Shown: piece by piece, positions 23,584 through 35,842 of the stretch
Numbering within the stretch: position 1 is the first letter of the stretch
Layout of the letters: each line of letters begins with the position of its first letter
Source: Platynereis dumerilii
Lineage: Eukaryota > Annelida > Polychaeta > Phyllodocida > Nereididae
DNA: 64,000 bases
Assembly (NCBI GenBank): GCA_026936325.1
Contig: JAPTHN010000008.1
Coordinates: forward strand, 49,393,706 to 49,457,705
Direction of reading: 5' to 3'
Position numbers and translations under genes: made by a program
The notes under the pieces: generated by a model
What the model was told of the DNA's origin: nothing
Seen by the model: the letters and a program-made list of their open reading frames with translations, nothing else
Database searches by the model: none

Positions 23584-24480
23584 TAGAGTAGGTCGGGGCA
23601 AGAAGCCTGGGTTGGGTGAGAGGCCCCTCAAGGGTCATATCTAAACTTACATTTTTGGTGCGTTTTCTTATTGATAGGATTGAAGCTAGAGGCCTTTTTA
23701 GGTGACAACACAAATTTTCAGGGCAAACAGCACCAAAAACCATAGTAGAAATTAAAGTAACAGAATAATGTGCTTGTTTTTTTGTAACTTTGATTAATTC
23801 TTTTAAAGGGGTTTTCAGAAATATCTTTGGAAATTTTAAAAATTATAGTGGATATCTGCATTGCTTCACTTTATGACCATCATATAAATATGATTTGGAT
23901 CATGTTTTTTGCATTTTAGCTCAAAATATAGAGGTAAAATTAAAATATGTGAGTTTGGGGCGAGAGGCCCCACATGGTATGGGGCAAGAGGCCCCCCTTC
24001 ACTGAGGCCTCGAAGCTGCTTCAGGAACCATTTCATAATGTGTACTTAAAAATCTTGATAGCTAATTGAAATTGAAAAAATTTTGCTGAAATTAAAATAG
24101 GGCAAAAATTATTAAAAAATAAATGTATGATCAGAAAAATTCTGAAATTCAGAAAAAGAAAAAGTGAATAGAATGCCTAAAAAATGATAGAAGAACCCCA
24201 AGAAATAACTTTCAAGCTGAATGCGCTCGCAAAAAAAATTGCCATAGGATCATAATAGGGGGGCTTCTTGCCCGATGGGTGGGGTAAGAAGGCCATTTTA
24301 TATTTTTTACAAAAAGGGCCGTAACTCCTTTATTAAAATTGGTAGACATTTGTTTCACTAGTTATAAGTAGAGTCAAGTGGTCCCTTCCTGACAACATAA
24401 GCATTTAAATAATCGACCGCAAAAAGTAGGTCAAATTGCACCTCGAAGTTAAGGGGGGCTACATGCCCCGCGCTACTCTA
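23584..24480. mobile_element. TA-flanked inverted-repeat element, TAGAGTAG family
   Basis: Left TAGAGTAGGTCGGGGCAAGA and right complement ending GCCCCGCGCTACTCTA, with TA at 23582-23583 and 24481-24482. 'ggggcaagaggcccc' and 'gagaggcccc' variants recur inside (about 23612, 23960, 23985, 24262). Its organisation parallels the 18641-19586 element, with subterminal motifs repeated internally and no coding. Confidence 0.75.
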
Positions 24481-24654
24481 TATACACAATTTGTAGATAA
24501 TATTTTATTGCAGTTTGTTCGGTTTTTAAATATAAAACATTTCAAAACACTTTTAGAACATTCCTTCATACATACATACAACAAAATATAAACAGGTAGT
24601 CACTCATTCGTCAAAGGGAAAGAAAATTCCAAGATAGTCAAATGGCCCGGCAGC

Positions 24655-24958
24655 AAGATAGCCCGTTGGCCTTTAAATGGAGGTGGGTTATATCCAGTGA
24701 TCTGTGCAGGGGCAACTGAAAGACTGAATGAATAGCGTATGTGCCAGACTCACATCAAAGTCTTCTCATCTCAGTCTTCCCATCACTCATCGTCACACAT
24801 CGGTCACCAACACTGGAGAATACTATGACATGGAAACCTTGGCAATGTTCCTCTCGTCTCTGCCCGTGGACGTTGTTGGGCGAGGCTCACGAGTCACCAC
24901 AAATTTTGTGCCTGCATTGCAGTGCATACCTGAGAGTATAATGACAATACAATGCAAC
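24655..24958 (+). mobile_element. tRNA-derived SINE, headless copy in gene 2 3' UTR region
   Basis: Same body as the SINE at 6913-7318, in plus orientation: 'ccaacactggagaatac', 'ttttgtgcctgcattgcagtg', then an ACAAT-rich tail. The tRNA-like head is lost or replaced near 24655. It ends 28 bp before the gene 2 stop codon and is probably transcribed antisense within the 3' UTR of that gene. Confidence 0.7.
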
Positions 24959-24986
24959 AATACAAGATATCAGGCTGTCTCAAGTA

Positions 24987-27900
24987 TCACAATTCAGTAG
25001 AGATACCATTTCCATCAAAGAAATCATCATTTGAAATTGTTGATATTGGCCGGACGGCTGTTGTTTCTGCAAATTTTTCTGAGCCTTTGTCAACAGTTTT
25101 ATTATCTAGATCAGCCATGTTGTTTTGGTCACGTTTGTGCAAAAATTCTGCGATATAATAACCAGCAGCTGCCATAGTCAACACAGATATTAAGATGTAC
25201 AACTTGACGTCCGTACACAGTGATCCGCTGTATGCAAAAGCAATGACAAATCCCAAGGATGTCCAAAGGCTGTTGTTGGCAAACGCAGGAATGGGATCAG
25301 GAAATAAAACTCCGTACATTGCTGAAATAATGTAAAAATGAGGTCTTAATTACAATAAGTTTTTGGAACAACAATGAAAATAATCTTTGTAGATCACTTC
25401 CAGAGATTGGTACTAATGACAAGCCCTTGACAGGGAAAAGTAGCATGTTTCAATTTTCGAAAGTTTCTCTTCAAAATTCTTGCAATTTATTTATATAGCA
25501 AAATAATGACAGACAACCATAATTTATACATGTTTAAATGTATTTGCTGTGCTAATCACTGGTGTAATTTTTACAATAATAACAATCACTATTCATATTA
25601 CCATGATGATTGACAATGTATTTTACAATCTTTCTTAAATCCTTATATTGCAAATTGTCTCAGGAGTGGAGCTGGGACTGCCAGGAAATCACGAAAAAGT
25701 ATAAGATGACTCGGTAAATGCATTAAGTAGGCCAGGCCCTGTGATGCGAAGGACTGAAAAGTCACTTCAGAAATGTTTAAAATTTGCAAGGCGTCTATCT
25801 TACCATTTAACTGTGTTTGCCAAATGGCATCTGAAAACCCCCACATCACAGCCAAGATATACATAACATAATCCTCCTTAGGTGTAGGCATCCATGTTAT
25901 AAGAACAATCTGAAAGTGAAGAAAACAGCAGACATTTGAATGAGTTGGAGTATTCTAACATTTTGATAAACCAATGCATGACAATTGAACAGTTCCAAAT
26001 GTCAATGAAGTCTTTTATGTGACCCCTACTAATGCTATTATTATGCTATTATTTTGTGTAATGATTAGGCATTTTAGTAGCTCCTGCTCTGCATGGCCAA
26101 TACACTCTAAGCACTGGGTGGTCAAGATGACAACTCAAAAGTCGTAATTGCTGGTGCCTAAACCGGCAACTCCTTGTGTCAAAATCACTAAAGGGTTGTC
26201 AATCTGACAAATATTGGATTAGTAAGCTGTACCACTCTGGTAATCAAAGCTACCAGATGGTGATCAAAGTGACTACCTTTCGGACACTTACACATTCAAC
26301 GTAGTCAATGTGATTTTCCAGGAAGTCACTACCAACTTTTTGCAACCATTACTACCCTGAAGTATTCATAAACTAGTCACATTGACAACCAAATGTTTAG
26401 AGTGTAAATTAGGTTGAATGGTTAAACTGCCCACAATGCAATCATTAGTTGACATAGGGGTGTACAATTTACTTGATTTACATTGCAATTTTTACTCATC
26501 ATGTATTTTTAAGTAAAATTTTAGGGCCCAGATCTTGTGTATCATTGAATCTCTTTCACAATAATTTGACGAACCTGTATAATATAATCAACGACAAAGC
26601 CAGCAGTAAAGAGAGGCAGACGTCCTGTGTACTTGGCAATTCGACCCGAAGCTAAAGACGCCAGTGCATTCATTATACCAAAGGGGATAGTCACATATCC
26701 AACTTGCCAGATGCCCATCGAACAGGTCACAAAAGACTGCAATTAAACAATGAAAAGATAAATGTATGTGTATAGTTATTTTTGGGATATAGTACACTGA
26801 TCTTGTGTATTATTGTTGCACAAACGAAGAGGGCCTCTATTTCATGCAAGTGAATACAACTGTAACATACAGATAAGCTGAATTTCGAAGTCGTAATGTG
26901 AGACCCTTTTGTAAAAAAGCCTGTGCCCGAATGGGTTAGTGGCTCCTGACAAATTAGTTATTTTGGAAAAACATTTCAGCTTCTGAGCTGCAGGCCTTCT
27001 CCACATTTGAATTAAACAATCGATGGCTGGTCGTGCTTTTAGTTTTTCACACTCAGGAGTTTTCGGGACAAAACTGGTTTTTTAAATGGAAAATGATTTT
27101 TTGGAAAACCAAACTTCCATACAAAAACCAATATGGATAATTCAAAAAACCATTATGGATTAAAAAAAACCAGTTTTGTCCCGAAATTATTTAGAGTGCA
27201 GGGGTAGTCGGTAGTCTTGGTCGCGGTTCATGTCGAAAAAGCCTCCAGCTGAGAGGCTGAAAAATTAAGCCAAAAAAGAAAAAAAAGGTAAGTTCTAGTG
27301 AACCTGGAACCAAGAACAACTCATTCCCCATATTAATGTTTAGTTTTATTATTATTTTGGACTCAAAACTGTAATGCTTCAGACTGACCTTGGTAAATTC
27401 TGCATTGAAAGCGGCTTGCTCGAACCCGGTGTACATTGTCAATGGAATTAATGCAAGCTGCTTTGGATATTTCAGAAGTTTTGCTGTAGAGGCCAATAGT
27501 TTTAGAGAATTCTTTCCTAAATTTTCTTCCTTCTTTGGCTTGAGGTAAGCTGGTAACTCATCGACAAATATGACCAAGATTGCAGCCCCAATTACGGCGA
27601 TGCCCATGTATATACCAAGCATAAGCCAGACCTGGAAATGATAAAGAAATTAATAGGATAATTTGAGAAACCAATAAAAAAAGGAAAGTTCTTCGTACAG
27701 TATTAGTGCTACTTTAGCACAGCTAGTCGTACGCTTGTAATGGTAACATATTGAATACAATTAACAGTTTCCGAAAAATTTCTAAAGCATATTGAAAAAT
27801 CCATAGAGGACCTCACTACCTCTAAGAGATGTAATCATCAACCACCCTTCCTGTCCTACCCTTTCTTCATACGCCCCTGTAATCATTCACAAGGAATAAA

Positions 27901-29106
27901 TCCGAATTCGTACATTTTATATTAAATTTCAGTTATATACCGTTGAATCAGGAGGGTCTTCTGTATAAGGATTGCTGGCATTATTTCCTGGACAGTCATT
28001 AACTCCACATGATTCGAGGATCTCATCATCGATTTCTTGGACATCTTGTTGCAGGACTGTTGATGATACTATGGAGCCGGTGACACCCGCTACAATCAAT
28101 ATTAAAAAGCATTGTAATTATCACTTGTTTGATTGAAATTTTCAGGCATACCTTTATTGTCCTAATAATTTAATTAGTATGATTTGCCAACTTCAGCCTC
28201 ATGTAGTAAAGCATTGCTAAAAATGGCGTTACTGTATGCACGGATAAAAATGCAGATCTGTCATCCATATTATTGCTATTATTTTTGTATTGTGCATGTG
28301 AGAGCAACAAAAATGCATTGTAAGAACAAATTAATATTTGAGTTCAAAACCATTTGTGTTCAAAGTAGTTCTCCGAGATGGAATTTGACCCGTGAAGTAG
28401 TATATTGCATGAATGCCGGTGTACAGAAATATAATAATTATTCTTTATAAGAACAAAGAATTTTGACGGTCAAATCTTGATTTTGTCTGTCAAATCAAAA
28501 CTTACATATTTGGAAGATACAGAAGAACAATCCAATGAAGAAAGCGACCATTGAATCGCCATCTTGTTTTGTCAGTTCAGCGTAACGTCCTGCAGCGATT
28601 CTGAAGTATGACTTCTGGGCTGTCCACAAGGGGGCAGCGCAGAGCCCTACCAAGATGGACGCCGGCACCATGGTACCCCACACAGCGTAGCCATTCGCAG
28701 CCATCCAGGCAATGTAACCAATGAATGCAAAAGGCATGGTCCACTTGTAGCCCAAATAGTTTATTATAAATTTTGGCACAAATAAACATGACAGCATTAA
28801 GGAGGCATAGAGTATTGCAGAGTTAGCCGTCCCCATTCCATCTTCTCTGTGAAGACTACTTTGTAAACGACTTAGTCCTTGGAAAGCATTGAAGTTAAAC
28901 AGGAAAGCGATGCTTATCAACAGTATGTTTTTTATGATCTGCCTCTTCTCATCTTTTATTTCGACCTCTGTCATAATGTCAATGTCATACAAGTTTCTCT
29001 GTTTGACGATCCCATTTTGGTCATACTCGACGTACGCAGGATTTGAGATTCCTTTCTGACTTCCCCAACTTCCTCGTTTCTTCCTTATGCTGATAGAGGG
29101 CGCCAT
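24987..29106 (-). CDS. UNC93A: UNC93A-like transporter-fold protein, copy 2 (six coding exons)
   Basis: The most compact paralogue. Exons: 29106-28506, 28089-27941, 27631-27389, 26736-26575, 25909-25804, 25321-24987. All junctions are GT-AG, phases match copy 1 exactly, and introns are only 309-665 bp. The product is about 531 aa. The N-tail carries SNPAYVEYD (NPxY at residues 22-25); span 1 lies near 60-78, followed by QGLSRLQSSLH. The exon 2 loop contains CGVNDCPGNNASNP with an N-A-S sequon. Exon 3 has VWLMLGIYMGIAV and MYTGFEQAAFNAEFTK, exon 4 SMGIWQVGYVTIPFGIMNAL, exon 5 VLITWMPTPKEDYVMYILAVMWG, and exon 6 the last two spans and a C-tail ending ISTEL. It is closer to copy 1 than to copy 3. 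The start is the first Met aligned with copy 1. A candidate AATAAA on the minus strand lies at 24509-24504, about 480 nt past the stop. Confidence 0.92.
26101..26406. mobile_element. MITE with TACACTCTAA ends
   Basis: Left TACACTCTAAGCACTGGG and right TGTTTAGAGTGTA are inverted, with the outer TA probably the target duplication. Located in intron 4 of gene 2. Confidence 0.65.
27050..27198. mobile_element. MITE with CACTCAGG.../...AGAGTG ends
   Basis: Left arm 'ttttcgggacaaaactgg' and right arm 'ccagttttgtcccgaaa' form about 35-bp inverted repeats ending CACTCAGG and TTAGAGTG. The interior is rich in GGTTTTT/AAAAACC words, like the ends of the large element at 34221-39284, so the two may be related. 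Located in intron 3 of gene 2. Confidence 0.65.
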
Positions 29107-29299
29107 ATTCCTATTTTTGTCAGAGAAAACTGCAGATTTGGTGGCGCGGGGGGTCAGCGGATCTTGATGAAATTTGGTGGACTGAATACTTATACTGAAA
29201 AACTAAATTACCCCAAACGATTTTTTTCTAGATGCATTTCCCTTTGAGCTGGAACTATTAGAATAAATTGAGCAAATGACGGCCAAGTGACAAAATTCA

Positions 29300-31630
29300 A
29301 CTTTTCGGGATCCTGAAATTTAGACATTTCTGCTCTTCAATTTTTCGCAAAGTATCTAAGTTATGGCATTAATGTTTTACCCGGGCAAGACTAATACTTG
29401 GAGATACTTCAGTACAAATTTCACCTCATTTGGATTTTTTACTAAAGTTGCAGTGGACGCTGATACAGGGTCCTTTTCTCAAAATTGCCAATTTGCTGCA
29501 TGCTCGGAAATTGGCAAAATATAACTGGATATGGCTAACTTGAGCATCCGTCCCTGGGTAATCTGGTATAACTGTGGTGAAATATAGGCACTGTCAACCA
29601 ATTTCCAAAAATAAAACCGTGGTGCACTCTGTAAACTTTTTTTTTACACCATCTTGAAAATGGGGTGTTTCCGAATTTTCCAAAAAACATGAAATTTCAA
29701 CATTTTGTCCATTTCCGCTGTCCATTTTTTCTCAAAGTACATAATCTACATCATTCTTTTTTTGCACATGGCATAATGTATGCTTTGGGATACCCTAACA
29801 AACAATTCAGCTTATTTGATATTTTAGTTGAAGCTGCAGCAGCCACTGAGCAGTGTTATTTTTCTCAAAATTGCCAAATTATCAAATGTCCGCAAATTGG
29901 CAAAATATAGCTGTATATAGCTAACTTGAGCATCATTTCATGGATAATCTAGAATGCCTGTGTTGATATATAGGACGTATCAACCAATTTCCAAAACTAA
30001 AACAGTGGTGCACTGTGTAAACTTTTTATTCACATCATCTTGAATATTGGGTGTTTCCGCATTTTCAAAAAAATATTAAATTTTAACATTTGGCCATTTC
30101 AGCGAAATATAACTGCATATAGCTGACTTAAGCATCCCTTCATGCGTAATCTAGTATAACAATGTTGAAATATAGGATATATCAACTAATTTCCAAAAAT
30201 AAAACAGTGATGCACTGTGTAAACGTTTTAATCAAACCATCTCGAATATTGGGCGTTTCCGCATTTTCAATAAAAAAACATTAAATTTTAATATTTGACC
30301 ATTTCAGTGAAATATAACTGCATGCAGCTAACTTGAGCATCCATTCATGGGTTATCTATTGTAACTGTGTTGAAATATACGATGTATCAACTAATTTCCT
30401 AAAATAAAACAGTGGTGCACTGTTTAAACGTTTTAATCAAACCATCTCGAATATTGGGCGTTTCCGCATTTTCAAAAAAAACATTAAATTTCAATATTTG
30501 ACCATTTCAGTGAAATATAACTGCATACAGCTGACTTGAGCATCCATTCATGGGTTATCTAGTGTAACTGTGTTGAAATATACGATGTATCAACTAATTT
30601 CCTAAAATAAAACAGTGGTGCACTGTGTAAACGTTTTAATCAAACCATCTCGAATATTGGGCGTTTCCGCATTTTCAAAAAAAACATTAAATTTCAATAT
30701 TTGACCATTTCAGTGAAATATAACTGCATACAGCTGACTTGAGCATCCATTCATGGGTTATCTAGTGTAACTGTGTTGAAATATACGATGTATCAACTAA
30801 TTTCCTAAAATAAAACAGTGGTGCACTGTGTAAACGTTTTAATCAAACCATCTCGAATATTGGGCGTTTCCGCATTTTCAAAAAAACATTAAATTTCAAT
30901 ATCGGCCATTTCAGTGAAATATAACTGCAACTTGAGCATCCATTCATGGGTATTCTAGTATAACTATGTTGAAATATAGGATGTATCAACAAATTTCCAA
31001 AAATAAACCAGTGGTGCACTTAGTAAACTTGTTATTCGTACCATATTGAATATCGGGTGTTTCCGCATTTTCAAAAAATATAACTGCGTACAGCTATATT
31101 GAGCATCCATTAATAGGTCATCTAGCAACTGTGTTGAAATAAAAGATGCATCACCCAATTTCCAAAAATGAATCAATGGTGCACTCTATAAATTTTGTAT
31201 GCACAACGCCTTGAAAATAGTGTGTTTCCGCATTTTGAAAAAAAGCACAATATGTTGCCAAAATTCTTTCTATACGTTTTTGTTGTTCATTTTTTTTCAA
31301 AGGAACTAGACCATGGGTTGTGTGTTTTCAAAATTTCAAGACTTACATTTATTGTTATATCCTTGTATATATTTCAATTCATGCATGTTCTTTATCTGTA
31401 GCACGTACTGAATATAGGCAGCTGAAGTGCCAGTTATGTCATGGCTAAGTGTAACCACATTAAAGCAGAATTGAACACATTCACTAGGTAATCGAGGGAA
31501 TCTGTGTTGAATTATAGATATAGATAAAGATATATATTATAAATATATGAAGACATATCAACTATTTTGAAATTCTAACTGTAGTGCACTCACTACACAG
31601 AATTTTGAAAAAGGGGTTGGTCACAGATTT
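29300..31630 (+). repeat. Satellite of about 200-bp units upstream of gene 2
   Basis: About ten head-to-tail units marked by 'gggtgtttccgcattttc' variants at about 29663, 30050, 30251, 30457, 30659, 30861, 31054 and 31222, and by 'aaacagtggtgcactgtgtaaac'. The three units between about 30250 and 30900 are nearly identical at 202-206 bp. Outer units are diverged or shortened, a pattern expected from unequal crossing-over with homogenised centre and decayed flanks. No coding. The array begins within 200 bp of the gene 2 start codon and so occupies its promoter side. Confidence 0.8.
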
Positions 31631-31863
31631 TTTAACATCACATAAAATGTTTTTGCCCTTTTTAATTTTCTGATATTCCTCAGTTTCAGGTCAAAAACGT
31701 TTCTTGCCAATTAACTTGGAGACACCTTTGAACATAACCAAGTACAAAATCAGGGAATGCTGAATAGAGAAAGAGAAATATGTTTTGATAAATTGCTGTG
31801 TATTTACCAAAACAAACTGAAAATCATCATTTGTTAATATATGATTGTGTGTATGACCAATAT

Positions 31864-32022
31864 TTACTGCAATTTCAACAAGAATGAGTTGCTTGTAGCA
31901 CTTGCTACGTAGTTGCTAAGCTTCCTCTAATTGGCTGATGGTCAGTTAAGGACCAATCAGATTAAGTTATAATGCTAGGTAGCAAGTGGTCTTGCAACTC
32001 ATACTTATGGAAATTGCAGTAA
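31864..32022. mobile_element. Hairpin MITE (family M2)
   Basis: Arms 'ttactgcaatttcaacaa' and 'gaaattgcagtaa', with further paired blocks ATGAGTTGC/GCAACTCAT and GCACTTGCTACGTAG/CTAGGTAGCAAGTGG. A second copy, interrupted by another element, lies at about 41815-42548. Confidence 0.75.
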
Positions 32023-32469
32023 GATCCGTTATTGTGCTCGCACTGGAAAATTTCCAGTTGCAAGGTTCGTTGTTGAGGATGCAAAAATATAAATTTCACA
32101 AATTAATTTGTATATATATATATATGTGTATTTACCAAAACCAAAATATATATATATATAAGTTTATGATCTATATTTAAAATTCATCCTTGCGCTGGCA
32201 CTGGGAAATTTCCACACGGTGGCACGAGTGACCTCAACCAAACTGACAGTGAGGCTCTGTAGCATCGCCATAGCAACCCTTTTTTTCTCCACCCATCTCC
32301 TTCGGTAACCTTTTTAAGAAAAGGTGAATGCTAACAATAGGGTACCTAAGTAAAACGTGTTGAGTTCTTAAAGAGTCAAGTATGGTAAATCCTCACAGGA
32401 CAGGTTTACCAGCAGGGTTGACAGATTTCGGTGCCTTAACCTTCAATTTTTGTTGTGATGTTTTCTGTC

Positions 32470-32689
32470 CAGGGCCGTATTAACCTATGGGCAAACGGGG
32501 CATTTGCCCCGGGCCCATGACCTGAGGGGGGCCCATGATGAAGCTGAAAAGAGTTGCGACAGTTGAGAAAGTGTGCCGGGTAACTGACACGAAACATACT
32601 TTTCAGAATTTACAGCATTTTTGGTACGTGAGGGGGGGCCCATCAGATACAATGTGCCCCGGGCCCAGAAATACGCTAATACGGCCCTG
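32470..32689 (+). mobile_element. hAT-type MITE, left copy
   Basis: Ends CAGGGCCGTATTA and TAATACGGCCCTG are perfect 13-bp inverted repeats. It contains 'gccccgggcccatgacctga' and 'gaagctgaaaagagttgcg'. The right copy at 33697-33916 has the same 220-bp length and about a dozen differences. Confidence 0.8.
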
Positions 32690-33696
32690 AAGTACTATGT
32701 ACAAACTATAATTCCTGACAATTTGGTGAAGATTGAGCAATTTTCTTTATTATGATTGGTCACAATGATAGTACCATGGTGAAGGATAGCAACTGAGTGA
32801 AAACTAACAGCCATGGCTGTATATCCATGATGCAATGTATTATGGTTTTAAAAGAAGTATTGCAATATTGTGATAAGCTGATGGCTGATGTTATATTATG
32901 ATTACATACTGCAAATATGGAAGGAAAACAGATCACGATACATTTTATTACTTATTGTGTTGTGTGATAAGCAGTTGTCATGATATCACAAATTGAATCC
33001 ATTTTCCATGACATAAAATCATTCCCAGGATGCTTTGCCATGTTGGTTTTATGAATAAATGCTGAAGATCATTAAAAGTGCAAGAATGTAAGAATGGCTA
33101 AAGCGATACTTTCCCATTTATTTATGTTTATATGTACAGTCAAAACAAAAATTATTCAGACATTTGCTGTTTTCTTCTTTTTTTGAAAGAATAAGACAGT
33201 AAAGTAAAATTGACATAAAATCCGATGAAAATAGCTACTTTTGTCAGTTTCAGGCACCAAAAAATATTTACAAAGTTATAGAAAGTGAACTTTTTATTAG
33301 TATTTATTCGAAATACTGCCAATAAACTACCATAGGATCATTGTGGTCACATTGGATAACAGGTGTGATCATCAGTTAAGAAAAGTTGGATGAATATGTG
33401 AGATAAACATCTGATTCATTTTATGACATTTTCTTGACTGATATGGCTGAAATCTGTCAGATATCAATTGGAAATATTTCAGAATATTTCAGAATAGTTC
33501 AGAATATCATAAAATGACAATTGTTGATTGTTCTATCAAAATACAATTAAAATACAGCTATACTTGAAAAAAATTATTGCACTTTGGTATTTTCCTTTTG
33601 CTTTTGGCTCCGGGTGCTCTCTAAGTCCTTGACCATTGTGCCACTGCAATCCATCAAGTCACTCAAAATAAAGTTGCATGGCCTTACTAAGGTAAG

Positions 33697-33916
33697 CAGG
33701 GCCGTATTAACCTATGGGCAAACGGGGCAGTTGCCCCGGGCCCATGACCTGAGGGGGGCCCATGATGAAGCTGAAAAGAGTTGCGACAGTAGAGAAAGTG
33801 CGCCGGGTAACTGGCACGAAACATACTTTCCAGAATTTACAGCGTTTTTGGTACGTGAGGGGGGGCCCATCAGATATAATGTGCCCCGGGCCCAGAAATG
33901 CGCTAATACGGCCCTG
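33697..33916 (+). mobile_element. hAT-type MITE, right copy
   Basis: Same ends and length as 32470-32689, same orientation. The open frames over 33584-34000 are chance read-through of this non-coding repeat. Confidence 0.8.
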
Positions 33917-35842
33917 TTTCTGTCATACTATACGTATGATTGGTTTCCTTTTTGGCATGAAATGATGGAAGGAATGTGCCCTTTCCAATGGACTAAATAA
34001 TATTTTTGTACCTATTCCAATTTTCCAGGAAATACAGCTTTAGCCAAAATTGAACGGATTTTCTCTCCCTGACTCTAGTATTGTCAGGCCAATTTATGCG
34101 GAAAACATTGACTTGACATGCGTCAGATGCTCTTTTCGCATGGAAATAGTTGTCCTACAGGGCCGAAACCTATATCAAAATGTAGGAAATTGAATTTACA
34201 ACATTATTGCACTAGACCTACACACTCAGAAAAAAAGGTTACACAAACATCCCTATGTGGTTTTTTGGCTTGTCACCAGTATAAAACCACTTTTGGTTAA
34301 AAAAAACCCTCTTGATGTGGATATTTAAAAAACCACCATCTTAAAATCCCCTTTGGAATGATATAAAACCTTTAGTGGTTTATCAAGAAACCTATGAAGG
34401 ACTGTTCAACACCAGTTTTCTGGTTGTTTATCAAACCATTTGTGGTTTATAAAATAATCAAATATTTCATTAGCTGGTTTTGTACATATTCATCTTTGGT
34501 TTTTATAGAAACCAAGTGAAGTAAATATTCACCCTTTTTAGGTTTTACAAATATCCATAACTGGATTTACATTATTCCATCAAGGAGCATATAGTAAACC
34601 AAAATGGGTTTTTCTAGTAATCAATTGGATAGTCTCATCAGTCCCATAGGGCTTCCATAATCATATAAATAATTAAAATAAAACTTTAGCTGGTTTGCTG
34701 GAAAACCATGATAAGACTTTCAAATATCCAGGTACGATTTTTTTACCTCACCATTGGTGTTTCGTACAAAAAAAAATTTCTGGTTTATTGACAAATTTCA
34801 TCTTTCTGTATATTTTGAGCACACAGGGGTAAAATACATCCAAGCAGAAAGAACATAGAAAGCCATTTGACTTTATTTATTCATATATAATCTATTTATT
34901 GAACTTCAAACAAGAAGAAAATAAAATTAGCATGCATAAAAAAAAATATAAATGTAGGAAGAAACAACAAGTGTATAACTACTATTCATATTTTCAAATA
35001 TAAACACTAGGAAACCACAAAACACATAAAAAACAAATGAAATACATATTTTCATATTTAGATATACTCATGCTGATATAATACATTTTTTGATGTTATA
35101 GTCCATGAAAAATGCAATGTAATAGTCCATAAACGTGAAAATATTCTTCTAAATGTTGGTGAACACCGGATGTCGTACACCCGGTAACAAGAATGATGGT
35201 CGCTGACGTGTGTCCAATGGGCTTTGAGATGGACCACGATTGTTCAAGGTTTGCTGTTGAGCACTTGGCTTCCTGAAAATACAAGCAATCACCATGTTAC
35301 TTTTCATAAGTTCATAAGCATAATATTATGCAGTGTCTATTGCATTGGTTTCATGAACAGATTGAAACAATGAGTTGTGTTTGTGTTTTACGCCTCTGCA
35401 GCACCTTATTGGGCTATATCGTTTGAAACAATGCGTTTTAACTTCTTGTCTGATTCTGAAACACTCTTCACAACATTCCATAATTTTGGCCATATACAGT
35501 AGTTTTAATTTGAAATTGACTCAATTTTATGGCATATTTTATGACAGTCAATCCTTTGGTTTCATTATAATCTCTATAAAGCTAGGAAAGAGAGCTCAAA
35601 TACAAAACAGCTCTGTCATTTTCTCATGATGATATGTGCATCTTTGCTAGCTACGCAAAAAAATCTAAACTGAGAATTTGTGACCTGTGATGCCCTTCAT
35701 TTAAGGATTAAGAGAAAGATAACATTAAACAGTGAACAGAAACAGAGACCCACCTTTTCATTCGTCTGCCTCAAGGGCATCACCAATCCGGGTCCGAGAA
35801 GAGTTTTTTCAGGGATGATTCTGGAGACCTATCCAGAGCTGT

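Larger units (their letters stand above)
32462..33924. mobile_element. Apparent composite hAT element bounded by two direct MITE copies
   Basis: Two nearly identical 220-bp hAT-type MITEs in the same orientation (32470-32689 and 33697-33916) bracket about 1 kb of other sequence. The outer flank before the first (TTTCTGTC, 32462-32469) and the outer flank after the second (TTTCTGTC, 33917-33924) are the same 8 bp. The inner flanks (AAGTACTA and AAGGTAAG) match nothing. An 8-bp duplication is the size made by hAT transposases, so the whole block appears to have inserted once as a unit. The inside is non-coding A/T-rich sequence. Confidence 0.6.

Noticed and set aside
29300-31630. CRISPR-like or coding interpretation of the 200-bp array
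   Set aside because: Units diverge gradually and contain no spacers, and no frame stays open across units.
33584-34000. 138-codon plus-strand frame
   Set aside because: It covers the right copy of the 220-bp hAT MITE; the left copy does not keep the frame.
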